DNA of 54,907 nucleotides from Candidatus Timburyella stercoris (GTDB lineage Bacteria; Bacillota; Clostridia; Oscillospirales; Acutalibacteraceae). Location of the stretch: NCBI GenBank assembly GCA_904384255.1, contig CAJFJP010000003.1, positions 1 through 54,907 on the forward strand, read 5' to 3'. A program made the position numbers and the translations under genes. Of this stretch, positions 1 through 9,000 are shown piece after piece. Below the pieces are notes generated by a model. The model had not been told where the DNA came from, ran no database searches, and saw only the letters and a list, made by a program, of their open reading frames with translations. Position 1 is the stretch's first letter; every line of letters begins with the position of its first letter.

Positions 1-1115
1 CCTTTAAGAGGTATAAGTTCGCCATTTGGCTTCTGCCATGCCCACTGCCCGGTCTTCTGACTGCAGGGAATTATCTCGCCATTTTCATATTTTACATTTG
101 TAAGGCGAATTTTACCTTCATCTATTTCTGGCTTAAGCATCATCGCATTAAATACACGCTCGGCGCCGGCCAGTGCCGCAAGAAGAAAATTACTCTGCTG
201 AGTAAACTGATTTATCGGCATGGCCGCCTGGCGTACAAATACTAAGTAGCTTGCCAGGCTGCCTATGTCCGTCATATTGCGCAGCGCCATAATTCCGCCC
301 AGAACCGCCACAATAGCGTAATTTATGTACGATATGCTAACTACTGCCGGAACCATAGTTGCCGCATAACTTTGTGCGCCGGTGCCGGCCTTGCGGAGCT
401 TGTCGTTCTTGCTTCTGAATGTTTCTAAATTTTCCTTTTCGTGATTAAATATTTTTACTACCTTTTGCCCACTCACCATTTCTTCAATATATGCATCTAA
501 ATCGCCTAAAGATGCCTGCTGGCGTGAAAAATATGCCTTGCTGCGGCGTCCGCTGAAGATTATATAAATAAACATACAGGCATATCCCACAACGACAAAT
601 ATTGAAAGCTGCCAGTTGAGTATAAAGAGTATAACAAGGGTGCCGACAATCTGGATAAAGCTTTGAATTACCATAGCAAAGCTGTTGTTTAAAGCATCGG
701 CTATGGTATCGACGTCATTGGTAAAATAGCTCATTATGTCGCCGTGGCGGCTGCTGTCAAAAAACTTCAGCGGCAGTTTCTGAATATGAGCGAACAAATC
801 TCGGCGGATATCAAAAAGCACTTTCTGCGCCGCTTTTACCATCGTCTGTGTGTAGCCGTATGCTGACAGCACACCGGCAAGATATATCGCGGCAGTGATA
901 AGCACACCAATTATTAGGGTGCGTATGTCACCTGAAACAAGATTGTTTACTACCGGACGTATCATATAAGTGCCAAGTAGATTAGCCACCGCGCTTATTG
1001 TAACAAGCAGTGCGACTATAAGGAGAAGCAGCTTATGCCGTCCCATATATGAAAGCAGTGAGCGCAGCGTATGCCATAAATTTTTAGGCCTGCTACGACT
1101 TGCAGTGTTAGGCAT
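1..1115 (-). CDS. ABC transporter permease/ATP-binding protein (N-terminal transmembrane part; truncated by window edge)
   Basis: Reverse-strand frame from ATG at 1113-1115 reads MPNTASRSRPKNLWHTLRSLLSYMGRHKLLLLIVALLVTISAVANLLGTYMIRPVV..., a type-I ABC exporter TM domain; open to base 1; start overlaps the stop of the upstream ABC gene. Confidence 0.85.
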   Translation of the reverse strand, partial: MPNTASRSRPKNLWHTLRSLLSYMGRHKLLLLIVALLVTISAVANLLGTYMIRPVVNNLVSGDIRTLIIGVLITAAIYLAGVLSAYGYTQTMVKAAQKVLFDIRRDLFAHIQKLPLKFFDSSRHGDIMSYFTNDVDTIADALNNSFAMVIQSFIQIVGTLVILFILNWQLSIFVVVGYACMFIYIIFSGRRSKAYFSRQQASLGDLDAYIEEMVSGQKVVKIFNHEKENLETFRSKNDKLRKAGTGAQSYAATMVPAVVSISYINYAIVAVLGGIMALRNMTDIGSLASYLVFVRQAAMPINQFTQQSNFLLAALAGAERVFNAMMLKPEIDEGKIRLTNVKYENGEIIPCSQKTGQWAWQKPNGELIPLK

Positions 1116-2844
1116 TTTCTTTTTCCCCTTTCATCTGAGAGTAATATATTTCCTGATATATTGGATCGCTTTCAAGCAGCTTTTTGTGTGTACCGACGGC
1201 ATGTATGCGTCCATCCTCAAGTATTATTATCTTGTCGGTGTCGATTACAGATGTTACCCTTTGAGCAATTATGATTTTCGTCATATCGGATATTTTAGCG
1301 AGCGAACTTCTTATTTTAGCTTCAGTAGCGGTGTCGACAGCGCTGGTCGAATCATCGAAAATGAGTATTTTTGGCTTTTTAAGCAGTGTGCGGGCGATGC
1401 ACAGACGCTGCTTTTGCCCGCCGGAAACATTGACCCCGCCCTGGCCTAAATCAGTGTCAAGACCGCCGGGCATCCGGCTGAGAAATTCGTCGGCGCAGGC
1501 GGCGCGGCAAGCCTGCCAAATTGTCTCGTCGTCCGCCTCGCCGTTGCCCCAAAGCAGATTTTCCCGCACAGTGCCGGAAAACAGAACATTTTTCTGCAGA
1601 ACAATGCCCACAGAGTCTCTAAGGGATGCAAGACTGTAATCTTTAACATTTTTTCCACCTACGTATACCTCGCCGATGCTGGCGTCATACAGCCTTGGAA
1701 TGAGCTGTACAAGTGTAGTCTTGGCAGAGCCGGTGCCGCCTAAAATTCCTACTGTCTGGCCGGCGTCTATATGAAGATTGACATCTGAAAGAGCATATTC
1801 CTCAGCATCCTCGTGATATTTAAAGGAAACGTTTATAAAGTCGACGCTGCCGTCATGAATAACAGTGCAAGCGTTCTGCGGTGAGCTAAGAGCTGTTGTT
1901 TCACTTAATACCTCATTAATTCTTTGTGCACTTGCTAAAGAGCGCGTCAGCAGCAAAAAGACATTTGAAATCATCATAAGCGAATTCATGACCTGAAGCA
2001 CATAGCTTAAAAAGCCTGTAAGCTCGCCCACCTGCAAGGTGCTGCTTATTATCATGTTTCCGCCAAACCACATAATCAGTACAGCGGCGGTGTACATCAT
2101 AAGCTGAAACGCCGGCAGATTAAGCACAGCAAAATGGAAAGTGCGCTGACTGGCCTGCATAAGCTCGCCGTTTACACTCTGAAATTTTTTCTCTTCATAT
2201 TCGCCGCGTACAAAGGCCTTAACGGCACGCACAGCCGTTAGATTTTCCTGCACAACGTTGTTTAGGTGATCCATTGACTTTTGCAGCCGACGGTACATCG
2301 GCGCCACCTTGCGCACAATAAATACAAGTATAAGCGCCAGTATCGGTGTGCTGACAAAAAATACAACAGAAAGCTTGGCGTTCATATATACCGACAATGC
2401 AATGCCCATTATAAGCATGACGGGACCGCGGATCATGGGACGCAGACCGCCGTTTATGGCATTTTGAATAACAGTGACATCGGTTGTCATGCGCGTTATA
2501 AGAGAGGATGTCTCAAAGTGGTCCAGATTTGAAAATGCAAAATCCTGTACATGCTTATACTGCGCTTCGCGTATATTTGCGCCGAGACCATATGCGGCAC
2601 GCGCCACAAATCTTGCATATAAAAGTCCTGTTATAAGCGAACCAAGCGCGCAGAGTGCCATTTGTATTCCCTTGTGCAGAATAAAGCCGGTATCGTGATT
2701 TGACACGCCGACGTCTATTATATCCGCCATGAGCACCGGTATAATCAGTTCAAAGGCGGTTTCTGCAAATAGCAAAACAGCCGCGAAAATCAGGTCCTTG
2801 CGGTAACGGCCTAGGTAGCTGAAAAGATGTTTAAGATCCTTCAT
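1108..2844 (-). CDS. ABC transporter ATP-binding/permease protein (heterodimer partner)
   Basis: TM domain plus NBD with Walker A-like GGTGSAKTT, signature VSGGQKQR, Walker B ILIFDDSTSAVD. Start chosen at internal Met (MKDLKHLF) because GGGGGG lies upstream; the ORF track start is 2874. Confidence 0.9.
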   Translation of the reverse strand: MKDLKHLFSYLGRYRKDLIFAAVLLFAETAFELIIPVLMADIIDVGVSNHDTGFILHKGIQMALCALGSLITGLLYARFVARAAYGLGANIREAQYKHVQDFAFSNLDHFETSSLITRMTTDVTVIQNAINGGLRPMIRGPVMLIMGIALSVYMNAKLSVVFFVSTPILALILVFIVRKVAPMYRRLQKSMDHLNNVVQENLTAVRAVKAFVRGEYEEKKFQSVNGELMQASQRTFHFAVLNLPAFQLMMYTAAVLIMWFGGNMIISSTLQVGELTGFLSYVLQVMNSLMMISNVFLLLTRSLASAQRINEVLSETTALSSPQNACTVIHDGSVDFINVSFKYHEDAEEYALSDVNLHIDAGQTVGILGGTGSAKTTLVQLIPRLYDASIGEVYVGGKNVKDYSLASLRDSVGIVLQKNVLFSGTVRENLLWGNGEADDETIWQACRAACADEFLSRMPGGLDTDLGQGGVNVSGGQKQRLCIARTLLKKPKILIFDDSTSAVDTATEAKIRSSLAKISDMTKIIIAQRVTSVIDTDKIIILEDGRIHAVGTHKKLLESDPIYQEIYYSQMKGEKENA

Positions 2845-2933
2845 TAAATTTATGCCCCCCAAAGCAATGAACAAATGAATGTTTTTATTTAGCTGTGTAC
2901 GTTAATACTCTAATACCACTTAAAAAATCAGGG

Positions 2934-3374
2934 CTATGAGTATTCACTGCCGTCATCGGCAATGCGCAGATTTCGGTAGGAACGCACAAGAAAATCAGCA
3001 AACTGCTTTTTTTCATCATCTGAAAAGCCCTGCAGCATAATTTTTTCCGCCTCGTCACAGCTGAGCTTCCACTTCTCACCAGCGCTGCGCCCCTTTTCGG
3101 TTAGGCTTATAACATCTGAGCGCCGGTCGGCGTCATCCGGCTGTGTTGATATCATACCGCTTTTCTGCATTAAGTCTATCATTCTGCATACAGCCGCAGG
3201 ATCAATTTCGAAATAATCGGCAATTTCGCGCTGACTGCTACGACCGTTTTGCGATAAATAAGATAAAATTTTTGGCTGGCCTGTTCCAAGACCTATTTTT
3301 GCGGCCTTTGGCCGAAGATAGTGCCGCTGAGCGTGAAATGCTCGATATAACATTAAGTAAAATTCATTTTCCAC
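2934..3374 (-). CDS. MarR family transcriptional regulator
   Basis: wHTH pattern LSQNGRSSQREIADYFEIDPAAVCRMIDLMQKSGMISTQPDDADRRSDVISLTEKG typical of MarR; upstream of the ABC pair. Confidence 0.88.
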   Translation of the reverse strand: MENEFYLMLYRAFHAQRHYLRPKAAKIGLGTGQPKILSYLSQNGRSSQREIADYFEIDPAAVCRMIDLMQKSGMISTQPDDADRRSDVISLTEKGRSAGEKWKLSCDEAEKIMLQGFSDDEKKQFADFLVRSYRNLRIADDGSEYS

Positions 3375-3390
3375 CTTATCAACACCTTTA

Positions 3391-3417
3391 TTGATATATC
3401 AATCATTGATATATCAA
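3391..3417. promoter_or_regulatory. Putative MarR operator: two perfect 12-bp palindromes TTGATATATCAA separated by 3 bp
   Basis: TTGATATATCAA-TCA-TTGATATATCAA, 17 bp upstream of the marR start codon; on the minus strand TTGACA-16 bp-TATAAT lies immediately upstream. Confidence 0.8.
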
Positions 3418-3535
3418 TTATAAAATACAAAAATGCCATGTCAAGACAGATAGGAGGACTTTTACTTTAGAATATAACTCTATATTTACCAGAAATTTTA
3501 TACAAAATTCCATATGTAATTTGAGCAGAATAAAT

Positions 3536-3572
3536 ATCCGCACATTTATGTATTAAGCATAAATGTGCGGAT
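3536..3572. repeat. Perfect 15-bp inverted repeat with 7-nt loop, no T-tract
   Basis: ATCCGCACATTTATG-TATTAAG-CATAAATGTGCGGAT. Confidence 0.85.
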
Positions 3573-3950
3573 GACAAAGATAATGTATTTCAGTTGCAGC
3601 AATTCTGCGATACGGGAAAAAGAGCTTAAATATCCAAATAAAAATGGAGTGTATATAAAAATTGTACAGCACATAAAGAAAGTTGATATAATATTTATTT
3701 ATAAACATTGACATCACAGCTGCTTTGAGTTAGATAAAGAAAATTTGAGCAACGGGCTGCGGAGTAATTACTTCATTATATGCTTTTTGCAAGTCTGCAC
3801 TGAGCTAAGTGTTACTGCAATTTTTTAATTTACATAATATTTAAACTATAAGTTCATATATTTGTATTTTATTAATCAAAATAACATATTTTAGTTAACA
3901 TAATTAAAATCATATTTTAAATGAAACCATATCCTTGTTTTATCTAAGCT

Positions 3951-4697
3951 TTATTCTCCGGAAAAGTCGGGCCGTTTTTCCGGCATATATCTGTGATATT
4001 TAAGCGGCATAAAAGAAAGCATTCTGCGCCGGCTTTTACGGCTTTCAATACACATAGCGGAGTAATATTTTTTCCACATGTCTTCAAACTCGTCCTTATC
4101 CATATCATCAGGTTCCCAAAATTCCGTGATATCGGCTATTACTGCTCTTTTATCGTAATAAATCAGCGCTTTATGATAATGTTTATCTCTGATAATAAAG
4201 TTTTGGTCGTTAAATCGCTCTGAAAAGTGTCGAACTATGAGAGGCAGAATTTCAAAATCAGGGAATATGTCAGCAATATAAATGTCCTTATATTTTTTGA
4301 AACGTACAAACTCTTTAAAGCGATGAGCTTCTCTTTTTACACGTTCGGCGGTTGATATTGTCTTAAAGACAGCGTCGTTCTGTGACATCTTGCTTATGTC
4401 CGCACCAAGCTTAAATGCGAGCCGGAGGTAAGACAGCAGTATATCTTCTATATTCTCATCATGTGAGAGCCAAGCTGTAAAAATAGTCCAAAGCGTGTTT
4501 GTGCCGAGCCTTTGCTTTATGCTTTTTTGCACACGCATAGCCTTAATGGAGTCGGAAGATACCGTGCGGCAGTCAAAAAGCAGAGGCGGCTCTGCGCATT
4601 CCGATAGAAGATGTATATCAGTACGTCGCAGGTAAAAAGCATCAAAAACAGCTGTAAGAAAACCTTCAAAGCTGTTTTCATATATTAAATATAACAA
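3951..4697 (-). CDS. TIGR03915-type putative DNA metabolism/repair protein (DUF4130-like)
   Basis: MLYLIYENSFEGFLTAVFDAF...; IIRDKHYHKALIYYDKRAVIADI; family recognised as the usual partner of the TIGR03916 radical SAM protein next door. Confidence 0.8.
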   Translation of the reverse strand: MLYLIYENSFEGFLTAVFDAFYLRRTDIHLLSECAEPPLLFDCRTVSSDSIKAMRVQKSIKQRLGTNTLWTIFTAWLSHDENIEDILLSYLRLAFKLGADISKMSQNDAVFKTISTAERVKREAHRFKEFVRFKKYKDIYIADIFPDFEILPLIVRHFSERFNDQNFIIRDKHYHKALIYYDKRAVIADITEFWEPDDMDKDEFEDMWKKYYSAMCIESRKSRRRMLSFMPLKYHRYMPEKRPDFSGE

Positions 4698-5222
4698 AAA
4701 TTATCACCCTCATAATTCTTATGCAAAGTGGCCGGCGCAGATGAGAATACGCGATAGACTAAAATATAAAAATATCTCATAAGTGTACGGATGGCAAACA
4801 ATATAAAAATTTATATCTGCCGTAAACCTGTTGATGCGGCATGCGGAAAAACTGCTGTATAGCTGCAAAATATAAAACTGCATTAAACCCCGACGTGATC
4901 GTATAAGCATACAACATTATACAGATGCTAAGACACAGCGCGTTTAATTATAAGCGCGAAGCCATATCTTTGCAAAATTAATTTACCCGTATCATTTCGA
5001 TGCTATAATGCCGGACAAAAGTCATCTCCATACTGCCTAAAAGTCGAAAATATCTCTTCGCCGCAAGCAGGGCATGAGACAAAATAAATATATTGAAATT
5101 TTTCCGAAGCCGCATTAATATATCCGGCAAATCATTTTCAAGATGTATTTAAGCGACTGCCAAACAGGACAAAAACATTGGGAATTGTATAGAACCGGCG
5201 AATACAAAAAGGATATGTGAAT

Positions 5223-6536
5223 TTATGCATATCTTGCCGTGCTCACTGCACTTATCAGCTTAGCTGTCGACTTTTCATCTTCAATACGTTTATCGGAAAT
5301 AATACTGTCAAAAGTTATCTGCCCATTTAAATTATTGTCCTTAAGAATAAACTTAAGCGCCGGATTGTCAGGTGTGCATCGCCCTAAAAATTTACCGTTC
5401 ACCGTGATAAAGTAGAAAGCTCTGCGTATCATTCCCATTTTGACAAGGCTTTTATCGTCCAAACGAGAAAAGCGTCGCGACTTAATAATTCTTTTAGCCG
5501 TACGCTGACCTATGCCAGGTACCCTAAGCAGCGTATAATAATCGGCAGAGTTGACTTCGACAGGAAAAAAATCGGCATTTTTAAGCGCCCATGAAATTTT
5601 AGGATCCACCTCAAGATCTAACGACTCATCCTTATCACTGAATATTTCCTCCGGCATAAAGCCGTAATAGCGCATTAGCCAGTCGGCCTGATACAGCCTG
5701 TGCTCTCTTACCAGCGGCGGCGAGACATCTTTTCCGGGCAAATCAGGATGTTTGACTATAGGCATATAGGCCGAATAATATACGCGCTTCATTCCGAGCT
5801 TTTTATACAGCGCCTGTGCAAGCCGCACTATTGTATAATCGCGCTCTGCCGTTGCGCCGATTATTAGCTGGGTGCTTTGGCCGGCGGGCGCAAAAATAGG
5901 GGCTGACTTAAACTTTCGACGCTCCTCTTTGTTTTGAACAAGCCGGTTTGTAACATTTCCCATTGAGCCGATGATATCTGTGTGCGATTTGTCGGCGGCA
6001 AGCAGCCTTAAAGCACGGTGGGAGGCAAATTCCATATTAATGCTTATGCGGTCGCACAGCCGGCCTAAAATATCGGCAAGCCGGTTGTCGGAGCCAGGAA
6101 TTATTTTTGCATGGATATATCCGCAAAATTGATATTCCTCCCGCAGTATTCGTACAGCCTTTATCATAAGTTCCATAGTATTGTCCGGGCTGCCAACAAC
6201 GCCGGAGCTTAAAAACAAGCCTTCAATATAATTCCGACGGTAAAATTCTATAGTAAGGTCGGCAATTTCGCGCGGAGTAAAGGCTGTGCGAGGGATATCG
6301 TTGTCGGCACGATTTACGCAGTAAGCGCAGTTGAATATGCACTGATTTGACATCAATACTTTAAGCAGCGATATGCACCGACCATCCTCGGTAAAGGTAT
6401 GGCAAAGGCCACAGGCGGCCGCGCTGCCGAGCTGTCCGGGCTTTGCTTTTCTGTTTACTCCGCTGGAGGCGCATGAAACATCATACTTAGCGCCAGCGCC
6501 AAGTATTTTAAGCTTTTCAACTGTAGACAGTTCCAT
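5223..6536 (-). CDS. Putative DNA modification/repair radical SAM protein (TIGR03916-like)
   Basis: Radical SAM cluster motif CIFNCAYCVNR; C-terminal helix-hairpin-helix LLRVPGIGQRTAKRIIKSRR. Confidence 0.88.
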   Translation of the reverse strand: MELSTVEKLKILGAGAKYDVSCASSGVNRKAKPGQLGSAAACGLCHTFTEDGRCISLLKVLMSNQCIFNCAYCVNRADNDIPRTAFTPREIADLTIEFYRRNYIEGLFLSSGVVGSPDNTMELMIKAVRILREEYQFCGYIHAKIIPGSDNRLADILGRLCDRISINMEFASHRALRLLAADKSHTDIIGSMGNVTNRLVQNKEERRKFKSAPIFAPAGQSTQLIIGATAERDYTIVRLAQALYKKLGMKRVYYSAYMPIVKHPDLPGKDVSPPLVREHRLYQADWLMRYYGFMPEEIFSDKDESLDLEVDPKISWALKNADFFPVEVNSADYYTLLRVPGIGQRTAKRIIKSRRFSRLDDKSLVKMGMIRRAFYFITVNGKFLGRCTPDNPALKFILKDNNLNGQITFDSIISDKRIEDEKSTAKLISAVSTARYA

Positions 6537-6589
6537 TTATATCAACCCGTTTATTAAATTTAAAATATTTATAAATACATTATACATCT

Positions 6590-6617
6590 CGAACATATGT
6601 TTGTAAACATCTGTTCT
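6590..6617 (-). promoter_or_regulatory. Two abutting LexA/SOS-box-like sites in the promoter of the radical SAM gene
   Basis: CGAACATATGTTTG (6590-6603) plus TAAACATCTGTTCT (6604-6617; reverse AGAACAGATGTTTA); Gram-positive LexA consensus CGAACRNRYGTTYC. On the minus strand TTTACA-17 bp-TATAAT brackets the first box. Confidence 0.75.
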
Positions 6618-6679
6618 AAAATAAATTAATGGTAATATTTACTAAATTTGCTTACAAAAGCTTGTACATTCAAAATGTA

Positions 6680-6708
6680 TTGACAAAATCGCATAAAAAG
6701 GGTATGAT
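6680..6708 (+). promoter_or_regulatory. Sigma-A type promoter for the sigma-factor gene
   Basis: TTGACA-17 bp-TATGAT. Confidence 0.65.
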
Positions 6709-6750
6709 TAGGTCATATAAATGTATATACATTGTTTGCAGGTACATATA

Positions 6751-7332
6751 ATGCTGTGTTTGTCTTGTAATGATAATATTGGTCTTGAAAAAATGTGTGA
6801 CGAAGCGCTGGCGTACAGCGCCGCGGAGGGAAATGCTTCAGCATTTGGAGTTATTGTTGCGAGATACTTGAAGCTTGTCAGGATTTGTGCGGCACATTAT
6901 AAAAATGATGGGATTGAAATTGACGATTTATCGCAGGAAGGGCTTATAGGGCTTATGTCGGCGGTAAAGACATATAACAAATATTGCGGCACATCCTTTA
7001 AAACATATGCACGCCTATGTATTGACCGCAGTATGATAAGCGCTGCCAAAGCTGTTATAGCTAAAAAGCGTGTGCCAGCATGCTTGCTTCAGTCACTGAA
7101 TGATGATGGCGAGATGCTGTCCGGCAGTGTAGATCCGGCGGCTGCAGTAATTGCAAAGGAAGATTTGAATATATTTTTAGAAAAAGCCTGCAATGTTTTA
7201 TCGCCTATGGAATATACTGTTATGAACGAATATCTTTCAGGGCTTAGTTATAAAGAGATATCCGAAAAAATGACGATATCGGTAAAAACGGTCGACAACG
7301 CTATGCGGCGGGTGAGACAGAAATTAAGGTAA
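6751..7332 (+). CDS. RNA polymerase sigma-70 family factor (SigH-like)
   Basis: Region 2 (IEIDDLSQEGLIGLMSAVKTYNKYCGTSFKTYARLCIDRSMISAAK) and region 4 (LSPMEYTVMNEYLSGLSYKEISEKMTISVKTVDNAMRRVRQKLR). ORF track starts at 6721; exact start uncertain. Confidence 0.85.
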   Translation: MLCLSCNDNIGLEKMCDEALAYSAAEGNASAFGVIVARYLKLVRICAAHYKNDGIEIDDLSQEGLIGLMSAVKTYNKYCGTSFKTYARLCIDRSMISAAKAVIAKKRVPACLLQSLNDDGEMLSGSVDPAAAVIAKEDLNIFLEKACNVLSPMEYTVMNEYLSGLSYKEISEKMTISVKTVDNAMRRVRQKLR

Positions 7333-7362
7333 ATTGGCGCAAGCCTTTATATAATGTATAAT

Positions 7363-7427
7363 GCCCGCGTAGCTTAAGTCAGAGCGTTGGTTTAATCAAA
7401 GGTGTCGGTGCGATTCCGTCCAGGGCA
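7363..7427 (+). ncRNA. tRNA-like / pseudo-tRNA element (putative UUA anticodon loop)
   Basis: GCCCGCG-TA-GCTT(AAGTCA)GAGC D-arm, imperfect anticodon arm CGTTG(GTTTAAT)CAAAG, T-arm GTCGG(TGCGATT)CCGTC, 3' CAGGGCA; acceptor only partly paired, short variable region, no CCA. Confidence 0.5.
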
Positions 7428-7456
7428 AAAATATTTTTTTAGCGAGGTAAAAAATT

Positions 7457-7741
7457 ATGTACGAAGACAAGACTCTCATTTGCAAAGACTGCGGTAACGA
7501 ATTTGTATTTACCGCCGGTGAGCAGGAATTCTATGCATCCAAGGGCTTTGTAAATGAGCCGCAGCGCTGCAAGTCATGCCGTGATGCGCGTAAAAATCAG
7601 ATGAGAGGCGAGCGTGAAATGTACGTTGCTACTTGTGCTTCATGCGGCGGGGAAGCTAAAGTGCCTTTTAAGCCACGTGAGGACCGTCCGGTCTACTGCA
7701 GCGAGTGCTTTGCCAAGATGAAGGAAGAGTCAAACGACTAA
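7457..7741 (+). CDS. zf-trcl (PF13451-like) zinc-ribbon domain protein
   Basis: YEDKTLICKDCGNEFVFTAGEQEFYASKGFVNEPQRCKSCRDARK plus a second CxxC...CxxC pair (CASCGG...CSEC). Confidence 0.85.
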   Translation: MYEDKTLICKDCGNEFVFTAGEQEFYASKGFVNEPQRCKSCRDARKNQMRGEREMYVATCASCGGEAKVPFKPREDRPVYCSECFAKMKEESND

Positions 7742-7777
7742 TTCTTGGCGCACTTGTGAAATAACAGCACAAAGTAT

Positions 7778-7816
7778 AAAATGGGTTTTGCTCGTCAAAA
7801 CCCATTTTATTTTTTG
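7778..7816 (+). terminator. Rho-independent terminator
   Basis: AAAATGGGTTTTG-CTCGT-CAAAACCCATTTT followed by a T-rich tract. Confidence 0.85.
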
Positions 7817-8189
7817 CCGTCTTCATGCTTAAGGAAGCGTTAAAAAACGAAAAAGTAAAAATAACGTTAGTTTTTCCAAAGAGGAAGAGAAAGGTCAGGC
7901 TTGCTGAAAGGAAGCCGGGCATTTCTGCGAAAAGCAGCTCTTTAGCAGAAATGCTGAGGGAAAAAAAGCAAGGCAAAACGGTTTGCCGGCGGCAGGTGAA
8001 ACTGCAACGATATTTTTCAGTATTCCTTCCAGGTTTCAGCAAGTACTGCCCACCTCTGTCGGTCTGCGCAAACAATTAGTTTACTACTTGCTTTTATTTA
8101 TTTGTTTTTTGTCAATTTTTGCTGGATATCCGGAATTTGAAAAATGAATGTGTAAGAGCACATTTAAAAGATAGATTTTCACATGCTGC

Positions 8190-8408
8190 TCAATCATTCC
8201 ATTCAGGATAATCCGGTACCCATTCTACATAGTTCAGCTTTTGATAACGCCTTTGTGCGTTATGTTTTTGCTGATGTGTGCGATTTGCATTGAGCTGGTT
8301 GCTGTGATTGTTTAACTTAGCTCTGTAGGATTTGTTGTTTGGATTGTTTTGATTTGCCCAGGTGTTCAGCTGCTCTCGAGTGTGAGTTTTGCCAGATACT
8401 TTTTTCAT
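8190..8408 (-). CDS. Small Asn/Gln/His-rich hypothetical protein
   Basis: MKKVSGKTHTREQLNTWANQNNPNNKSYRAKLNNHSNQLNANRTHQQKHNAQRRYQKLNYVEWVPDYPEWND; strong RBS (GAAAGGAGGATAAT) before ATG. Confidence 0.65.
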   Translation of the reverse strand: MKKVSGKTHTREQLNTWANQNNPNNKSYRAKLNNHSNQLNANRTHQQKHNAQRRYQKLNYVEWVPDYPEWND

Positions 8409-8810
8409 ATTATCCTCCTTTCTGAGCTAAAAAAAGCCTCGCTCTTTGTAATGAGCGCGGCAGCAAATAATTAATACTGTTGATTTACACGCACCCAAAC
8501 AAAGCCAACGATATACAGCATCATTTAGCTCGAATGTGTCGTGTAAAACAATAAAACGTAGGGGAACTACTAAAAGTCACACACAACTATTTTCTCAATT
8601 CTTAACGAGCATCAAAAAGAATTGATTAGTTTTATAGTTTACGCGTTTCATTGCAGGACATTCAAAGTTATTCCCGTACACTTATTTTATGTGCTCGCTG
8701 CATAAAACCGCAGATAATTGAAAACCAATAAAATGTCCGTCTATAATATAACTCTAAAAAAAGATAAAATCAATCTTTTTGTGCAGAAGAGAATAAATTA
8801 TTGCCTGTGG

Positions 8811-8938
8811 AGAGGCTTGGCAGCATGAAGCCCTTTTATGGTTTGCGCAAGCCTCCTGCTTTGCCGGCTTTCGGCTTAAATGGAGGACAAAATGTGAGAT
8901 ATAAAATATTTTTATCGACGCTTTTGGTGCGTAAATAA
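8811..8938 (+). promoter_or_regulatory. Candidate attenuator/leader-peptide region upstream of the ABC-F gene (leader ORF 8825-8938)
   Basis: GAGAGG 8 nt before ATG; ORF MKPFYGLRKPPALPAFGLNGGQNVRYKIFLSTLLVRK; GAGGCTT(8812-8818)/AAGCCTC(8849-8855) can sequester the RBS; alternative AAGCC/GGCTT pairings overlap it. Confidence 0.5.
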
Positions 8939-9000
8939 TTTTTTGCCGTAAGACTATGACTTGCTGCCAGACTTAATTGTAAATTTAAGGAGGAATGCTT

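Noticed and set aside
970-1639. Plus-strand ORFs 970-1449 and 1271-1639
   Set aside because: Antisense to the well-supported ABC transporter genes, with no recognisable domains.
7363-7427. Calling a functional ochre suppressor tRNA
   Set aside because: Acceptor and anticodon stems are imperfect and the molecule is too short; host genes use TAA stops widely. Kept only as a tRNA-like element.
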